A stretch of 64,000 nucleotides of DNA from Jeongeupia sp. HS-3 (GCF_015140455.1 NZ_AP024094.1:2356001-2420000), one strand, 5' to 3'; shown: positions 27,081-37,576, counted from the stretch's first letter. Translations and numbers: made by a program. Notes: a model not told the origin generated them from the letters alone.

Positions 27081-27761
27081 CTAGAAAAAATCGCTGTGGC
27101 GAAAGCCGAACTCGATCAGCTCGGCGACCGGGACCGGCTGCGCCGCGTCGACCGCAGACCTCGCCGAAAGCCGGGGCGTAATACGTACCAGTGGGTTATC
27201 CACCCGGTAGCCCTGGCCGACCACCGCCAGCAATACACCGCTCCATTGCGGCAAAAACTCGTCCATACGCATTTCCCGGTTACCGACCGACGGGTCGGCG
27301 ACGAAAACCCGGTCCGCCGTGGCCTTGCGCAACACCACGAAATGCTTATAGCCATTCGTATCCAGCAACGTGATCACCGGAACCTTCAGATTCGGCAACG
27401 CTGCCGCACTCATCTGGTAACCCTTGCTGCGAAACCCCAGCGCCTCGACGTAGCGTTTCATGTCAAGCATCGAGAAGCCCAGACGCTGCACCGCCTGCGA
27501 GTCGGCACCTTGCATCATGCCCTGCAGTACCACCTCCTCCGGCGCATCCAGGCCATAGGCGTAACTCAACATGGTTGCGAGCGCAGCCGCACCACAACTG
27601 AAATCGGTCTTCTGCTCGACGACGTTGCGGAACCGCGCCTCGCGCAGGCTGACGGCCTTGAGCTGGGGCCGCGTCGCACCGGTGAAGCCGGGAACCGGCA
27701 TTTCGGCGGCACACAGCGGCACCGCGTTGGCCAACAACAGGGAGAAGAGAAAGGCTTTCAT
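27081..27761 (-). CDS. C39-fold peptidase, FapD-like (module B)
   Basis: A 226-residue exported C39 peptidase. The signal peptide is KAFLFSLLLANAVPLCA. Catalytic residues read as C56 (TDFSCGAAALATML), H140 (GYKHFVVLRK) and D156 (VADPSVG), with the same spacings as the module A enzyme (84 and 16). FapD-type peptidases are needed for Fap biogenesis. I choose the ATG at 27759-27761 because the signal peptide begins there, although no clear Shine-Dalgarno precedes it; translation may be coupled to the gene upstream. Confidence 0.85.
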   Translation of the reverse strand: MKAFLFSLLLANAVPLCAAEMPVPGFTGATRPQLKAVSLREARFRNVVEQKTDFSCGAAALATMLSYAYGLDAPEEVVLQGMMQGADSQAVQRLGFSMLDMKRYVEALGFRSKGYQMSAAALPNLKVPVITLLDTNGYKHFVVLRKATADRVFVADPSVGNREMRMDEFLPQWSGVLLAVVGQGYRVDNPLVRITPRLSARSAVDAAQPVPVAELIEFGFRHSDFF

Positions 27762-27816
27762 GATATGAGGACGCGAAAGGGTTGCCCCTTCCGCGTTGTC
27801 CCTTATGCCGGGGCGC

Positions 27817-28713
27817 TTAGCGCGCCGAGGCAATCGCCAGGGTATTGACTTGCTGGTTGCCGATGCCGGCCGCCGAGTTCAGGCCCGCGCTGCCCGTGAA
27901 GCAGTTGGCGGAGTTGTTCAGCTCGGCTTTGTTGGAGATAAACGCTACCTTGACCTTGTTGTGATCGCTCAGCTGCAGGCCGCCGGTCGTCGCAACGGCC
28001 AGAACACCGTTATCAACCGAGGCGATCGCCGTGTAGTTGCCCTGCTGGTTGCCGACCCCGGCCGCCGAGTTGCCGCCACCATTGCCCTGGAAACCGTTGA
28101 AGCTGTGGTTCAGCTCGGACTTCACATCCACGCCGTTCCACCACGTGTAGTCGAAAATGGTCACGTCGTTCAGCTCGCTGTTCTGCTCGTAGGTCACAGC
28201 TGCGGTGGCGATGCCCTTACTCGAGCCATAATGCGGCTTGCCACGCTCTCCACGGCCCCCGCCGGACTTGCCAGCCTCGGTCGACGCAATGGCCAACGAA
28301 TTGTTCTGCTGGTTGCCGATACCGGCGGCCGAGTTGGCACCGAGATTGCCCTGGAAGTCGTTGCCGGAATAGTTCAGCTCGGAGTTCGACGGGTCCAAAA
28401 TGAAGACCGTGTTGTCGATGCTTTTTTGCACTGCGTCGACCGTCGCAGCAGCGGCATGATCGCCCTTGATGTTCTTGGCATCACCGCTGACCTCAACCTT
28501 CACCGAGGTTTCGGCGGTTGCCTTGGTACTGCCGACATAAGTATGGGTCGACTTGGTGTCCGATTCGGTTTTGTCGGTAATTGTCGACGTCTTGGTCGAA
28601 ACGACCGGCGGTTTTTTCGGATGTTCTTTGGGGGGCAGCGGGCGGCTAGCCAGAGCAGTGGTCGAAACAGCAGCAAGAGCCAGCGCAACAGCGGTCAGTT
28701 TCAGGGTTTTCAT
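27817..28713 (-). CDS. FapC-like amyloid subunit with three repeats (module B)
   Basis: A 298-residue exported protein. After the signal peptide (about 1-22) come a Pro/Lys and Thr/Lys-rich leader and three imperfect 34-residue repeats at 111-144, 199-232 and 263-296, each fitting SELNxSxNxFxGxxGxNSAA followed by GxGNQQxNxxAIAS. Linkers are about 54 and 30 residues. This is the R1-R2-R3 plan of FapB/FapC, where repeats stack as the fibre core. The protein ends right after R3. The only cysteine, C271, is inside R3. GAGGAG lies eight bases before the ATG. Confidence 0.85.
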   Translation of the reverse strand: MKTLKLTAVALALAAVSTTALASRPLPPKEHPKKPPVVSTKTSTITDKTESDTKSTHTYVGSTKATAETSVKVEVSGDAKNIKGDHAAAATVDAVQKSIDNTVFILDPSNSELNYSGNDFQGNLGANSAAGIGNQQNNSLAIASTEAGKSGGGRGERGKPHYGSSKGIATAAVTYEQNSELNDVTIFDYTWWNGVDVKSELNHSFNGFQGNGGGNSAAGVGNQQGNYTAIASVDNGVLAVATTGGLQLSDHNKVKVAFISNKAELNNSANCFTGSAGLNSAAGIGNQQVNTLAIASAR

Positions 28714-28791
28714 CTTGCATCTCCTCAGAGCTCGATAAAAGTACTGCACACGAAGGAACTACGAGTTTGGCCTGTTGTAACAAGCCGGTTG

Positions 28792-29391
28792 TTAACCAGG
28801 CGGACGCGAGAACTGCACGGCCAGCGCGTTGCCGGCGACATTGCCGTTACCCGCAACCTGGTTGACTTGCACCACCCCACGACCACCCCGAAAGGCAGCC
28901 GGGTCGATACTCGTTTGCGGCAATCCCGGCGCCGCGAGTTGCTCCAGCGCCGCTTGCCCGCCCTGCCCGGACAGCAAGGCATCGTCGGCGCCGCGTACCA
29001 CGATCAGGCCGGCACTTGCCTGCGCGGTGGTTCCCACCGCGATCGCCAGCGTATTGCCGACTGCATTTTGTTGACCGGCTTGCTGGTTGATGCCCAGCAC
29101 ACCATTGAATCCACTGAACGAAGTGCCTTCGATCCGGGCCTGCGGCACATTGCCGCCCCCTCCCGCTTGCACCGCCACGTTTACCACCGTGCCGACCGCC
29201 TGTGCCATCGCGGCACCGTCCGAGTTCATTGTCAGACTGCGCAGATTGGCAGCGGCGTTGACATTGCCGGCGGCCTGGTTGATCGACAGCACGCCTTGTC
29301 CGTTAGCGCCCGTATTGGTGATCACGGCGACATCGGCTGCTGCAGCCAGCGGCAGCAAGGACACATACAGCAGGGGCCACGTTGCGTTCAT
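28792..29391 (-). CDS. Exported repeat protein, Fap-type minor subunit (module B)
   Basis: A 199-residue protein with a signal peptide (about 1-19). It contains three repeats of the form GVxxxNQxAGxxNxxxNxLA at about 33-53, 97-119 and 172-194, variants of the FapC-type motif. In Fap systems FapA or FapB are related minor subunits that nucleate or chaperone FapC; which one this is cannot be decided here. AGGAG precedes the ATG, 9 bp after the upstream stop. The next gene downstream is the FapC-like subunit. Confidence 0.7.
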   Translation of the reverse strand: MNATWPLLYVSLLPLAAAADVAVITNTGANGQGVLSINQAAGNVNAAANLRSLTMNSDGAAMAQAVGTVVNVAVQAGGGGNVPQARIEGTSFSGFNGVLGINQQAGQQNAVGNTLAIAVGTTAQASAGLIVVRGADDALLSGQGGQAALEQLAAPGLPQTSIDPAAFRGGRGVVQVNQVAGNGNVAGNALAVQFSRPPG

Positions 29392-29400
29392 GTTGTTCTC

Positions 29401-29847
29401 CTAACGTGCCGTCAACGGAGCCAGCGCCTGGCCAAGCTGGCCGGCAATGCCCGCGGTCGCGCCACTGATCGTCCGGCCGACACCACTCGCACCACCTGCA
29501 CCAGCCATTCGCCCTGCACCACCGGCTGCGGCCGGGCTGCTCCAGGCAGCGGTTGCGCCGCCAAAACTTTGTCCACCGGTCTGTCCTGCATGCAGCTTGC
29601 CCATCAGCGCCTCGTCGGCTTGGCTCCAACCGGCAACATCGCGGGTCGCGTCGGTGGTTTGACGAGCCGGCGAAGCGCTGACTTCGACCGGGTTCGGTGA
29701 CTTCGGGCTATCCGGGCGGTAGGCAATGCGCGGTGCAACGTCGCGACTGATCAGGATTCCCCCTTCGACGGCCAAAGCCGCTTGGCTTGCGGCGAAGATC
29801 GCCACTGCCAGAACCGGACTGCTGTAGCTGAAACGGGATGACCACAT
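29401..29847 (-). CDS. Exported hypothetical protein, first gene of module B subunit operon
   Basis: A 148-residue product with a signal peptide (SPVLAVAIFAASQAALA) and a low-complexity mature part. A Pro/Ser-rich section (DSPKSPNPVEVSASPARQT) is followed by Gly/Ala-rich sequence (AAAGGAGRMAGAGGASGVGR) and a short amphipathic end. No FapC-type repeats are present. Position suggests a FapA-like helper. It is the first gene after the -24/-12 promoter at 29882, with AGGAG nine bases before the ATG. Confidence 0.6.
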   Translation of the reverse strand: MWSSRFSYSSPVLAVAIFAASQAALAVEGGILISRDVAPRIAYRPDSPKSPNPVEVSASPARQTTDATRDVAGWSQADEALMGKLHAGQTGGQSFGGATAAWSSPAAAGGAGRMAGAGGASGVGRTISGATAGIAGQLGQALAPLTAR

Positions 29848-29881
29848 GATCTCGACTCCTGACTTGCTTGCCAGGAGTAAT

Positions 29882-29896
29882 GCAGGCGGCGTGCCA
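29882..29896 (-). promoter_or_regulatory. Sigma-54 (-24/-12) promoter for module B subunits
   Basis: The minus strand reads TGGCACGCCGCCTGC, matching TGGCACG-N4-TTGC with only the first T of TTGC changed; GG and GC are 10 bases apart. It lies 35 bp upstream of the first subunit start (29847), leaving a short leader. Confidence 0.8.
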
Positions 29897-29960
29897 GGTG
29901 CACATAAGACGATGAATAAAAAGGGAATTTAGTTTTTTTTATATGGCCACGTCAGCGCGT

Positions 29961-29980
29961 TTGCATCAGGTTTGAGACAC
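29961..29980. promoter_or_regulatory. Enhancer-like dyad, module B
   Basis: TTGCATCA-GGTT-TGAGACAC keeps the right half-site TGARACAC, the 4-bp spacer and five of eight left-arm positions of the module A dyad. It sits about 65 bp upstream of the -24 element. Confidence 0.45.
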
Positions 29981-30120
29981 AATAGGCTCGAAAAACCATG
30001 CCCAGCCTAGCCTTGGGCCGTGCACGTGCTGGGCACGGCAGTCGCAGCTACAGGTATTGAGGCAGGGCGCGCCGTGCCGCACCACGGCCGCCGAAATGAA
30101 ACGCCTGGCAGCGTGGAAAA

Positions 30121-30140
30121 GTGTCTCAAGCCTGAGTTCA
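30121..30140. promoter_or_regulatory. Enhancer-like dyad, module B (distal)
   Basis: GTGTCTCA-AGCC-TGAGTTCA has an intact left half-site and four matching right-arm positions. It sits about 225 bp upstream of the -24 element, next to the psd terminator. Confidence 0.4.
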
Positions 30141-30147
30141 GCCCATG

Positions 30148-30170
30148 AAAAAGCCCCGCCGGGGCGGGGC
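30148..30170 (-). terminator. Intrinsic terminator of psd
   Basis: On the minus strand GCCCCGCC and GGCGGGGC pair and are followed by TTTTT. It lies just after the psd stop. Confidence 0.8.
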
Positions 30171-30202
30171 CATCGCGCTGCGCGTGAACGGCAATCGGCC
30201 GA

Positions 30203-31042
30203 TCAACCCGCCATTGCCTCGCCCAAGCGAACGGATTTGGCCGGCCTCCAGGCGCTGGAAAACTGCACACCCGGCTGTGGAAACAGCAGCACGACGGTCG
30301 AGCCCAGCAGGAAGCGCCCCATTTCCTCGCCTTTCTTCAACATGATCTGCTGGTCGCGGTAGTCCCAGCGACGAACGGCCTGCTCGCGCGGCGGGTTGAC
30401 CATGCCGTGCCAGGCGGTGGCCATGCTGCCAACGATGGTCGCGCCGACCAGCACCAGCACAAACGGCCCTTGCTCACCCTCGAACACGCAGACCACGCGC
30501 TCGTTGCGGGCAAACAGGCCCGGCACATTGCGCGCCGTCGCCGGGTTGACCGAAAACAGCTCGCCGGGCACATAAATCATCTGCAGCAGACGCCCGTCGC
30601 ACGGCATGTGGATGCGGTGGTAATCCTTGGGGCTGAGATAGATGGTGGCGAAGCTGCCATTGTCGAACCGATGTGCCAGCGCGGCATCGCCGCCCACCAG
30701 CGCCGTGGTCGAGTAGCTGTGGCCCTTGGCCTGGAAGATCTGCTCCTGCTCGATCGCACCGCACTGGCTGATGGCGCCGTCGACCGGACAGACCAATGCT
30801 GACGCGGCCAGCGGACGGGCGCCCGGCTTGAGTGCACGGGTAAAGAAATCGTTGAAGCTGGCGTAGCTGGCGATATCCGAATCGGCGGCCTCGTGCATAT
30901 TCACGCCATATCTGGCCACGAAGCGGCGAATGATCCATGTCGTGACCTTGCCGCGTGCCGGCGTGGCGACCCATCCGGCAAAGACCGTGAGCGCCAGCTT
31001 GGGCAGCGCGTACTGCAACAGGATTTTCAGGCGTTCGGGCAC
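30203..31042 (-). CDS. psd: Phosphatidylserine decarboxylase
   Basis: A 279-residue proenzyme that makes phosphatidylethanolamine at the inner membrane. The self-cleavage motif LGST is at 246-249, where Ser248 becomes the pyruvoyl group. Other family blocks are FNDFFTRALKPGARP and DYHRIHMPCDGRLL. The first 30 residues are hydrophobic and basic. It is transcribed away from pssA, which starts about 170 bp to the right and supplies its phosphatidylserine substrate. Confidence 0.95.
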   Translation of the reverse strand: MPERLKILLQYALPKLALTVFAGWVATPARGKVTTWIIRRFVARYGVNMHEAADSDIASYASFNDFFTRALKPGARPLAASALVCPVDGAISQCGAIEQEQIFQAKGHSYSTTALVGGDAALAHRFDNGSFATIYLSPKDYHRIHMPCDGRLLQMIYVPGELFSVNPATARNVPGLFARNERVVCVFEGEQGPFVLVLVGATIVGSMATAWHGMVNPPREQAVRRWDYRDQQIMLKKGEEMGRFLLGSTVVLLFPQPGVQFSSAWRPAKSVRLGEAMAG

Positions 31043-31210
31043 AAAGCGCTCCGCATCTCATCAAACCGGCGATTGTAACGCAAGCGCCGCGCGCTCATCA
31101 CGCCTGCGCGCTGCCGGCGGTTTGCCCCGAGCAGCGCCTGGCGTATTAAACTCTGCCTGGTAAAACATTCACCGGCAGCTGATATGCCCCTGCCACGACC
31201 AGAGAGAACC

Positions 31211-31975
31211 ATGACCCCGAATGCCAAAAGCCCGATGAATCTGCGCCGGCAGAGCATTTATCTGTTGCCCAACCTGTTTACCTTGGGTGCGCTCTTTGCC
31301 GGTTTCTACGCCATCGTTCAGGGGATGAATAACCGCTTTGAACACGCGGCGGTGGCTATTTTCGTCGCCATGATCCTTGACGGGCTCGATGGCCGGGTTG
31401 CGCGGATGACGCATACGCAGTCGGAGTTCGGCGCGCAGCTCGATAGCCTGTCGGATATGGTCAGCTTTGGCGTCGCGCCGGCGCTGGTCACCTACGCGTG
31501 GATGCTCAAGGACTACGGCAAGCTCGGCTGGATCGTCGCCTTTGTCTACTGTGCCTGCGCGGCACTGCGTCTGGCGCGCTTCAACGTCAACATCGGCATT
31601 GTCGACAAGCGCTGGTTCCAGGGGCTGGCCAGTCCTGCCGCCGCCGGCATCATCGCCGGACTCGTGTGGAACGTGCACGAGTTCGCCGAGGAAATCGCCC
31701 CGGTCATCCACCTGCTGCCCTATGTCGCGATCGCAACGACACTGTTCGCCGGTCTGTCGATGGTCGTGAACGTGCGCTTCTGGAGCTTCAAGGAATTCAA
31801 CGTTCGTAAAACGGTACCGTTCTACGCCATGCTGATCCTGGTCTTGGTGTTGATCGTGCTGGCGGCCAAGCCGGCGCTGGCGCTGTTCCTGTTCTTCGCC
31901 GGCTATGGCCTCTCTGGCTATGTGTACTGGTTGTGGCAATGTCTGCGCCGCAACAAGCGGCAGGAAGCCGCCTGA
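31211..31975 (+). CDS. pssA: CDP-diacylglycerol-serine O-phosphatidyltransferase
   Basis: A 254-residue membrane enzyme making phosphatidylserine. The CDP-alcohol phosphotransferase signature DGLDGRVAR...GAQLDSLSD is at about 58-82 with all aspartates present. Six or more membrane helices follow. I start at ATG 31211; an in-frame ATG at 31184 has no ribosome site and would add nine residues. It is divergent from psd and upstream of leuA, with a terminator between. Confidence 0.93.
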   Translation: MTPNAKSPMNLRRQSIYLLPNLFTLGALFAGFYAIVQGMNNRFEHAAVAIFVAMILDGLDGRVARMTHTQSEFGAQLDSLSDMVSFGVAPALVTYAWMLKDYGKLGWIVAFVYCACAALRLARFNVNIGIVDKRWFQGLASPAAAGIIAGLVWNVHEFAEEIAPVIHLLPYVAIATTLFAGLSMVVNVRFWSFKEFNVRKTVPFYAMLILVLVLIVLAAKPALALFLFFAGYGLSGYVYWLWQCLRRNKRQEAA

Positions 31976-32002
31976 TTAGACACAACGTCTAACATCGAAC
32001 TA

Positions 32003-32029
32003 AAAAGCGCCCAATCGGGCGCTTTTTTT
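32003..32029 (+). terminator. Intrinsic terminator of pssA
   Basis: AAAGCGCCC and GGGCGCTTT arms around AATC are followed by a T run, 28 bp after the pssA stop. Confidence 0.85.
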
Positions 32030-32115
32030 CGCAACGACGCACGATATCGACAAAACAGTTTGACTCAACGTCCGACAATTCGTAATCTAGCCACTCAGAC
32101 ATGAGGAGAAACAGC

Positions 32116-33906
32116 GTGCAATTGGACATCGAACGTCTAATCGCCGAGTTCGGCGGGCCGGGGCCGCTGGCGGAGGCACTCAATATTGCCTTCCCCGATG
32201 AGCCCGTCTCGCGCGCAGCCATCTACAAATGGCGCGAACGCGGCACGCTGCCGCTGTCTCAACTCAACAAACTCGCACAGCTCGCGGCCAGCCGCGGACA
32301 TCAATTCAACATTCAGTCTTATCTGGCCGGTACGCAGCCGGCATCGATCACTTGGGGAGAGCCGGTCATGGGCGAACGTTTGTACATTTTCGACACAACC
32401 TTGCGTGACGGCGAACAGTCACCCGGTGCGTCGATGACGCGTGAAGAGAAAATTCGCGTCGCCCGCCAGCTGGAAAAACTCGGTGTCGACATCATCGAAG
32501 CGGGGTTTGCCGCCGCCAGTCCCGGTGATGCTGCTGCAATCCACGCCATCGCCGAAGCGGTGAAAGAATCGACGGTCTGTTCACTGGCCCGCGCCAACGA
32601 GCGTGACGTGCGGGCCGCCGGTGAAGCCATCCGCCCCGCCGCCAAGGGCCGCATTCACACCTTTATCGCCACCAGCCCGATCCATATGGAGAAGAAGCTG
32701 CGGATGAGCCCGGACGAAGTCGTCGCCGCAGCGGTGAAGGCGGTGAAGATCGCCGGCGAATACACCGCCGACATCGAATTCTCGGCCGAAGATGCGCTCC
32801 GCAGCGATATCGACTTCCTCGCGCGCATTTTCGGTGAAGTGATCAAGGCCGGCGCCAAGACCATCAACGTGCCCGACACCGTTGGCTACGCCGTACCGCA
32901 ACTGACCGAACGCTTTTTCCGCGAGCTGATCGCCAAGACACCCGGTGGCGACAGCGTGATCTGGTCGGCGCATTGCCACGACGACCTCGGCATGGCCGTC
33001 GCCAACTCGCTCGCTGCGGTAATGGGCGGCGCGCGTCAGGTCGAGTGCACCATCAACGGCCTCGGCGAACGCGCCGGCAACGCCAGCCTCGAGGAAATCG
33101 TCATGGCGGTGAAAACCCGCCACGATATCTTCGGCGTCGAAACTCGCGTCGACGCGACGCAGATCGTCCCGACCAGCAAGCTGGTCTCGACCGTCACCGG
33201 CTATCCGGTGCAGCCGAACAAGGCCATCGTCGGCGCCAATGCGTTCTCGCACGAATCGGGCATCCATCAGGACGGCGTGCTCAAGCACCGCGAAACCTAC
33301 GAAATCATGAGCGCCGAATCGGTCGGCTGGGCCGCCAACAAGCTGACCCTGGGAAAACTGTCGGGCCGCAACGCCTTCAAGACCAAGTTGTCCGAGCTCG
33401 GCATCGTGCTCGACAGCGAGGAAGCGCTGAACGCCGCCTTCGCGCGCTTCAAGGCGCTCGCCGACAAGAAGCGCGAAATCTTCGACGAAGACCTGCACGC
33501 ACTGGTGTCGGACGAGCTGATCTCGATCGAGCAGGAAACCTACCGGCTGACGTCGCTGAAAGTGGTGTCGGAAACCGGCGAAATTCCGCTGGCGAATCTG
33601 GTGATGACCGAGGCCGGCCAGGAACGTCACGCCGATGCCCAGGGCGACGGCCCGGTCGATGCGGTGTTCAAGGCGATCGAATCGCTGGTCGCAACCGGCG
33701 CCGAGCTGCAACTGTACTCGGTCAACGCGATCACCCAGGGCACCGACAGCCAGGGCGAAGTCACCGTGCGCCTGAGCCGCGATGGCCGCATCGTCAACGG
33801 CCAGGGTGCCGATACCGACATCCTCGTCGCCAGCGCCAAGGCCTATATCTCGGCGGTCAACAAGCTGGCGAGCAAGAACGAGCGGACTCACCCGCAGCCG
33901 GTGTAA
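32116..33906 (+). CDS. leuA: 2-isopropylmalate synthase with an in-frame N-terminal helix-turn-helix domain
   Basis: The frame encodes 596 residues. Residues 85-596 are a full Leu[17 protein letters not shown] near 92, the metal-site HCHDDLG, and a C-terminal LeuA regulatory domain. LeuA condenses ketoisovalerate and acetyl-CoA, the first step to leucine. Residues 1-75 are a separate helix-turn-helix domain (YdaS/Cro style; [20 protein letters not shown]). GTG 32116 has GAGGAG seven bases upstream, so the fusion should be made. ATG 32368 has GGGGAGA seven bases upstream, so free LeuA of 512 residues, the usual length, should also be made. No stop separates them. Confidence 0.9.
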   Translation: MQLDIERLIAEFGGPGPLAEALNIAFPDEPVSRAAIYKWRERGTLPLSQLNKLAQLAASRGHQFNIQSYLAGTQPASITWGEPVMGERLYIFDTTLRDGEQSPGASMTREEKIRVARQLEKLGVDIIEAGFAAASPGDAAAIHAIAEAVKESTVCSLARANERDVRAAGEAIRPAAKGRIHTFIATSPIHMEKKLRMSPDEVVAAAVKAVKIAGEYTADIEFSAEDALRSDIDFLARIFGEVIKAGAKTINVPDTVGYAVPQLTERFFRELIAKTPGGDSVIWSAHCHDDLGMAVANSLAAVMGGARQVECTINGLGERAGNASLEEIVMAVKTRHDIFGVETRVDATQIVPTSKLVSTVTGYPVQPNKAIVGANAFSHESGIHQDGVLKHRETYEIMSAESVGWAANKLTLGKLSGRNAFKTKLSELGIVLDSEEALNAAFARFKALADKKREIFDEDLHALVSDELISIEQETYRLTSLKVVSETGEIPLANLVMTEAGQERHADAQGDGPVDAVFKAIESLVATGAELQLYSVNAITQGTDSQGEVTVRLSRDGRIVNGQGADTDILVASAKAYISAVNKLASKNERTHPQPV

Positions 33907-34226
33907 CGATCATTCCGAACCGGTGTCGCCCCCATGCTGGGACGGCTATGGACGACGCCACCGATCCGGACATGCAATAAGAAACAGGCCAAACATTGCG
34001 CCGGAAACCGGCTTGCCCACAAGGCGAGCCCGGCGGCTGCCCATCATGGCAGCCGATCCGCCCGCCAGCACAAGCCACAAGCTTGCTGTTGCGACGAGGC
34101 GCCCGGCCGCTTCTTTTCCCCCAAACGGTTAAGAAAATCCAGCGAAGCGATGCTGGCAAGGCGTGCGAAGCGCAGACAGTACAAACAAGTACGGCAAGCA
34201 AGCACAACGCAGCCAGCAGGATTTCC
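33907..34226. other. Intergenic region after leuA
   Basis: I see no gene, and no clear terminator after leuA. The part from about 34140 to 34225 is less GC-biased and contains AGTACAAACAAGTAC, a short inverted repeat (GTAC...GTAC). I cannot assign a function. Confidence 0.4.
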
Positions 34227-35224
<998 letters not shown>

Positions 35225-35256
35225 TTATAAAACGATTGAAACCTTGGCCTTGATCG

Positions 35257-36453
35257 ATGCGCCGACCTTTTCCGCGTCTGAGCGAACTTGCCGACTGGCG
35301 ACGGCTGTCGGGCTTTGCCCGTTTCGTCGCCCAACGTCTCGTCGCCGACCGCTGCATGCAGACCGCCGGCAGCCTCGCCTACACCACCATGCTGGCGATC
35401 GTGCCGCTGTTCACCATCGCGCTGACGCTGTTCTCGGCCTTCCCGATGTTCAGCGCCTACAGCGGGCGTTTCCGCGCCTTCATCCTCTCCAATCTGGTGC
35501 CGGACACCGGCGGACGCATCGTCGGCACCTATATGCGGCAGTTTTCCGACAATGCCGAAAAGCTCACGGCACTGGGTATGGTCGCGCTGGCGATCACCGC
35601 CTTGCTGCTAGTGTTCACGATCGAGAAAACCCTCAACGAAATCTGGGGCGTACAAAAACCGCGCCGGCTGCTGTCGCGCACGCTGATCTACTGGGCGGCG
35701 CTGACGCTGGGGCCGCTGGTGCTCGGCGTCAGCCTGTCGCTGACCTCTTGGCTATCGCATGGGCTAGGCACGACGTCGCTGTTCGCGATCGCCCCGGTCG
35801 CACTGAGTTTCGCCTCGCTGGCGCTGCTGTATGTCGCGGTGCCCAACTGCTATGTGCCGCGTACACACGCACTCACCGCGGCAGCGGTGACCACGGTGTT
35901 GCTGGAACTGATGAAGAAGCTGTTCGGGCTCTACATCCAGCAGTTCGGCGCCTACAAACTGCTGTACGGCGCCTTCGCGGCATTCCCGATCTTCCTGCTG
36001 TGGCTGTATCTGTGCTGGGTGATCGTGCTCGGCGGTGCGGTGCTGTCGGCATCGCTGTCGTACTGGCACGGCGACGGCTGGCGCTGGGGCCGTCACCATG
36101 GCACCCGCTTCGAGCAGGCCGTGCGGATACTGCTGACGCTGGCGCAGGCACACGGCAACGGCGAGGTGCTGCACATCGATACGCTGCGTCGCCGCGTCGG
36201 CCTCGGGCTCGATGCAACCCAGGCCCTGCTGGAGCGGATGTCGCTACGCAACTGGGTCGAGGCGAGCCGTGAAGGCGAATGGCTGATCGCGGTCGCGGTC
36301 GAGCGGATTACGCTGCTGGATATCTACGAACAAGTGGTGACGCCACTGAGCGCCGGCGTCGAAGCCGGCCTGGCGCCGACCGTCGTGGCGATGCGCCAGC
36401 CGCTGACGGCAACGCTGGCCGAATACATCGACGCGCTGGACGACCAGAAATGA
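35257..36453 (+). CDS. YihY/UPF0761 family inner-membrane protein
   Basis: A 398-residue protein once annotated as RNase BN. The N-terminal 280 residues have six membrane helices with the family opening RLVADRCMQTAGSLAYTTMLAIVPL and the later GAYKLLYGAFAAFPIFLLWLYLCW. A cytoplasmic C-terminal domain of about 115 residues resembles a winged helix (LRRRVGLGLDATQALLERMSLRNWV). Function of the family is unsettled. It converges on aroB with a shared terminator. Confidence 0.9.
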   Translation: MRRPFPRLSELADWRRLSGFARFVAQRLVADRCMQTAGSLAYTTMLAIVPLFTIALTLFSAFPMFSAYSGRFRAFILSNLVPDTGGRIVGTYMRQFSDNAEKLTALGMVALAITALLLVFTIEKTLNEIWGVQKPRRLLSRTLIYWAALTLGPLVLGVSLSLTSWLSHGLGTTSLFAIAPVALSFASLALLYVAVPNCYVPRTHALTAAAVTTVLLELMKKLFGLYIQQFGAYKLLYGAFAAFPIFLLWLYLCWVIVLGGAVLSASLSYWHGDGWRWGRHHGTRFEQAVRILLTLAQAHGNGEVLHIDTLRRRVGLGLDATQALLERMSLRNWVEASREGEWLIAVAVERITLLDIYEQVVTPLSAGVEAGLAPTVVAMRQPLTATLAEYIDALDDQK

Positions 36454-36478
36454 AAAAGCCCCGCCAAGCGGGGCTTTT
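36451..36478. terminator. Bidirectional terminator between yihY and aroB
   Basis: AAAAAGCCCCGC and GCGGGGCTTTT arms around CAA, with A on the left and T on the right, overlap the yihY stop and serve both converging genes. Confidence 0.85.
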
Positions 36479-36493
36479 CACATCCAGGGCCGC

Positions 36494-37576
36494 CTACGCG
36501 GCGCAACCGGCAGCCAGTGCCGCCTTCACCGTCGCCACCTCCAGCTCGCCGATATACGACTGGCCAAGCTTCTCCAGCAGGATGAACTTGATCTTGCCGG
36601 CGTCGACCTTCTTGTCCTGCGCCATCAACTCAAGATAACGATCCTCGCCCAGCTTGGGCGACACCACCGGCAGGCCGGATTTTTCGATCAAGGCCTTGAT
36701 CCGTGCCAGCTCGGCTTCGGAAATCTGCCCCAGTTCGCGCGACGCCAATGCCGCCAGCACCATGCCGGCGGCAACCGCTTCGCCGTGCAACCAGGCACCG
36801 TAGCCGAGGCCGGCTTCGATCGCGTGGCCGAAGGTGTGGCCGAGATTCAGCAGCGCGCGCTGGCCGTGCTCTTTTTCATCGGCTGCGACGATACGCGCCT
36901 TGTTCTGGCAGCAACGCTCAATCAGGTATTCAAGCGCATCGACATCACGCGCCATCACTGCGTCGATATTGGCCTCAAGCCACTCGAAGAACGCCAGATC
37001 GTCGATCAAACCGTACTTGATCACCTCGGCCATGCCAGCAGAGAACTCGCGCGCCGGCAGCGTATCGAGCGTCGCCAGATCGGCCAGCACCAGCTTGGGC
37101 TGATAAAAAGCGCCAATCATGTTCTTGCCCAGCGGATGGTTGATCGCCGTCTTGCCGCCAACCGAGGAGTCGACCTGCGCCAGCAGCGTGGTCGGAATCT
37201 GGATAAACGGCACGCCGCGCTGGTAGACCGCCGCGGCAAAACCGGTCATATCGCCGATCACGCCGCCACCGAGCGCGATCAGCGTCGTCTTGCGTTCGCA
37301 ACGTGCCGAGAGCAAGCCGTCGAAAATCAGGTTCAACGTTTCCCAGGTCTTGAAGCGCTCGCCATCCGGCAGCACGATGGTGTGCACCTGCACATCGGCG
37401 GCTTCAAGCGCGGCCTGCAGGCGCGGTAAATACAGCGGCGCGACCGTTTCATTGCTGACGATGGCCACGCGCTTTTGCGGCAGCTGGGCGACGATGGCCG
37501 ACACATCGGCGAGCACATCGCGGCCGATCAGGATGTCGTACGGCGCATGGGCGATTTCGACTTTGACGTTACGCAT
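36494..37576 (-). CDS. aroB: 3-dehydroquinate synthase
   Basis: The 360-residue NAD- and zinc/cobalt-dependent enzyme converts DAHP to 3-dehydroquinate in the shikimate pathway. NAD contacts are in [10 protein letters not shown] and [22 protein letters not shown]. Metal ligands are in EVIKYGLI, in [12 protein letters not shown] and in the histidine of [10 protein letters not shown]. Its start overlaps the aroK stop by 8 bp, as in the classical pilQ-aroK-aroB arrangement. Confidence 0.96.
   Translation of the reverse strand: MRNVKVEIAHAPYDILIGRDVLADVSAIVAQLPQKRVAIVSNETVAPLYLPRLQAALEAADVQVHTIVLPDGERFKTWETLNLIFDGLLSARCERKTTLIALGGGVIGDMTGFAAAVYQRGVPFIQIPTTLLAQVDSSVGGKTAINHPLGKNMIGAFYQPKLVLADLATLDTLPAREFSAGMAEVIKYGLIDDLAFFEWLEANIDAVMARDVDALEYLIERCCQNKARIVAADEKEHGQRALLNLGHTFGHAIEAGLGYGAWLHGEAVAAGMVLAALASRELGQISEAELARIKALIEKSGLPVVSPKLGEDRYLELMAQDKKVDAGKIKFILLEKLGQSYIGELEVATVKAALAAGCAA

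Larger units (their letters stand above)
29848..30202. other. Regulatory intergenic region of the module B subunit operon
   Basis: There is no gene. It holds the -24/-12 promoter (29882-29896), an A/T-rich stretch near 29915-29945, enhancer-like dyads at 29961-29980 and 30121-30140, and the psd terminator at 30148-30170. Confidence 0.6.
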
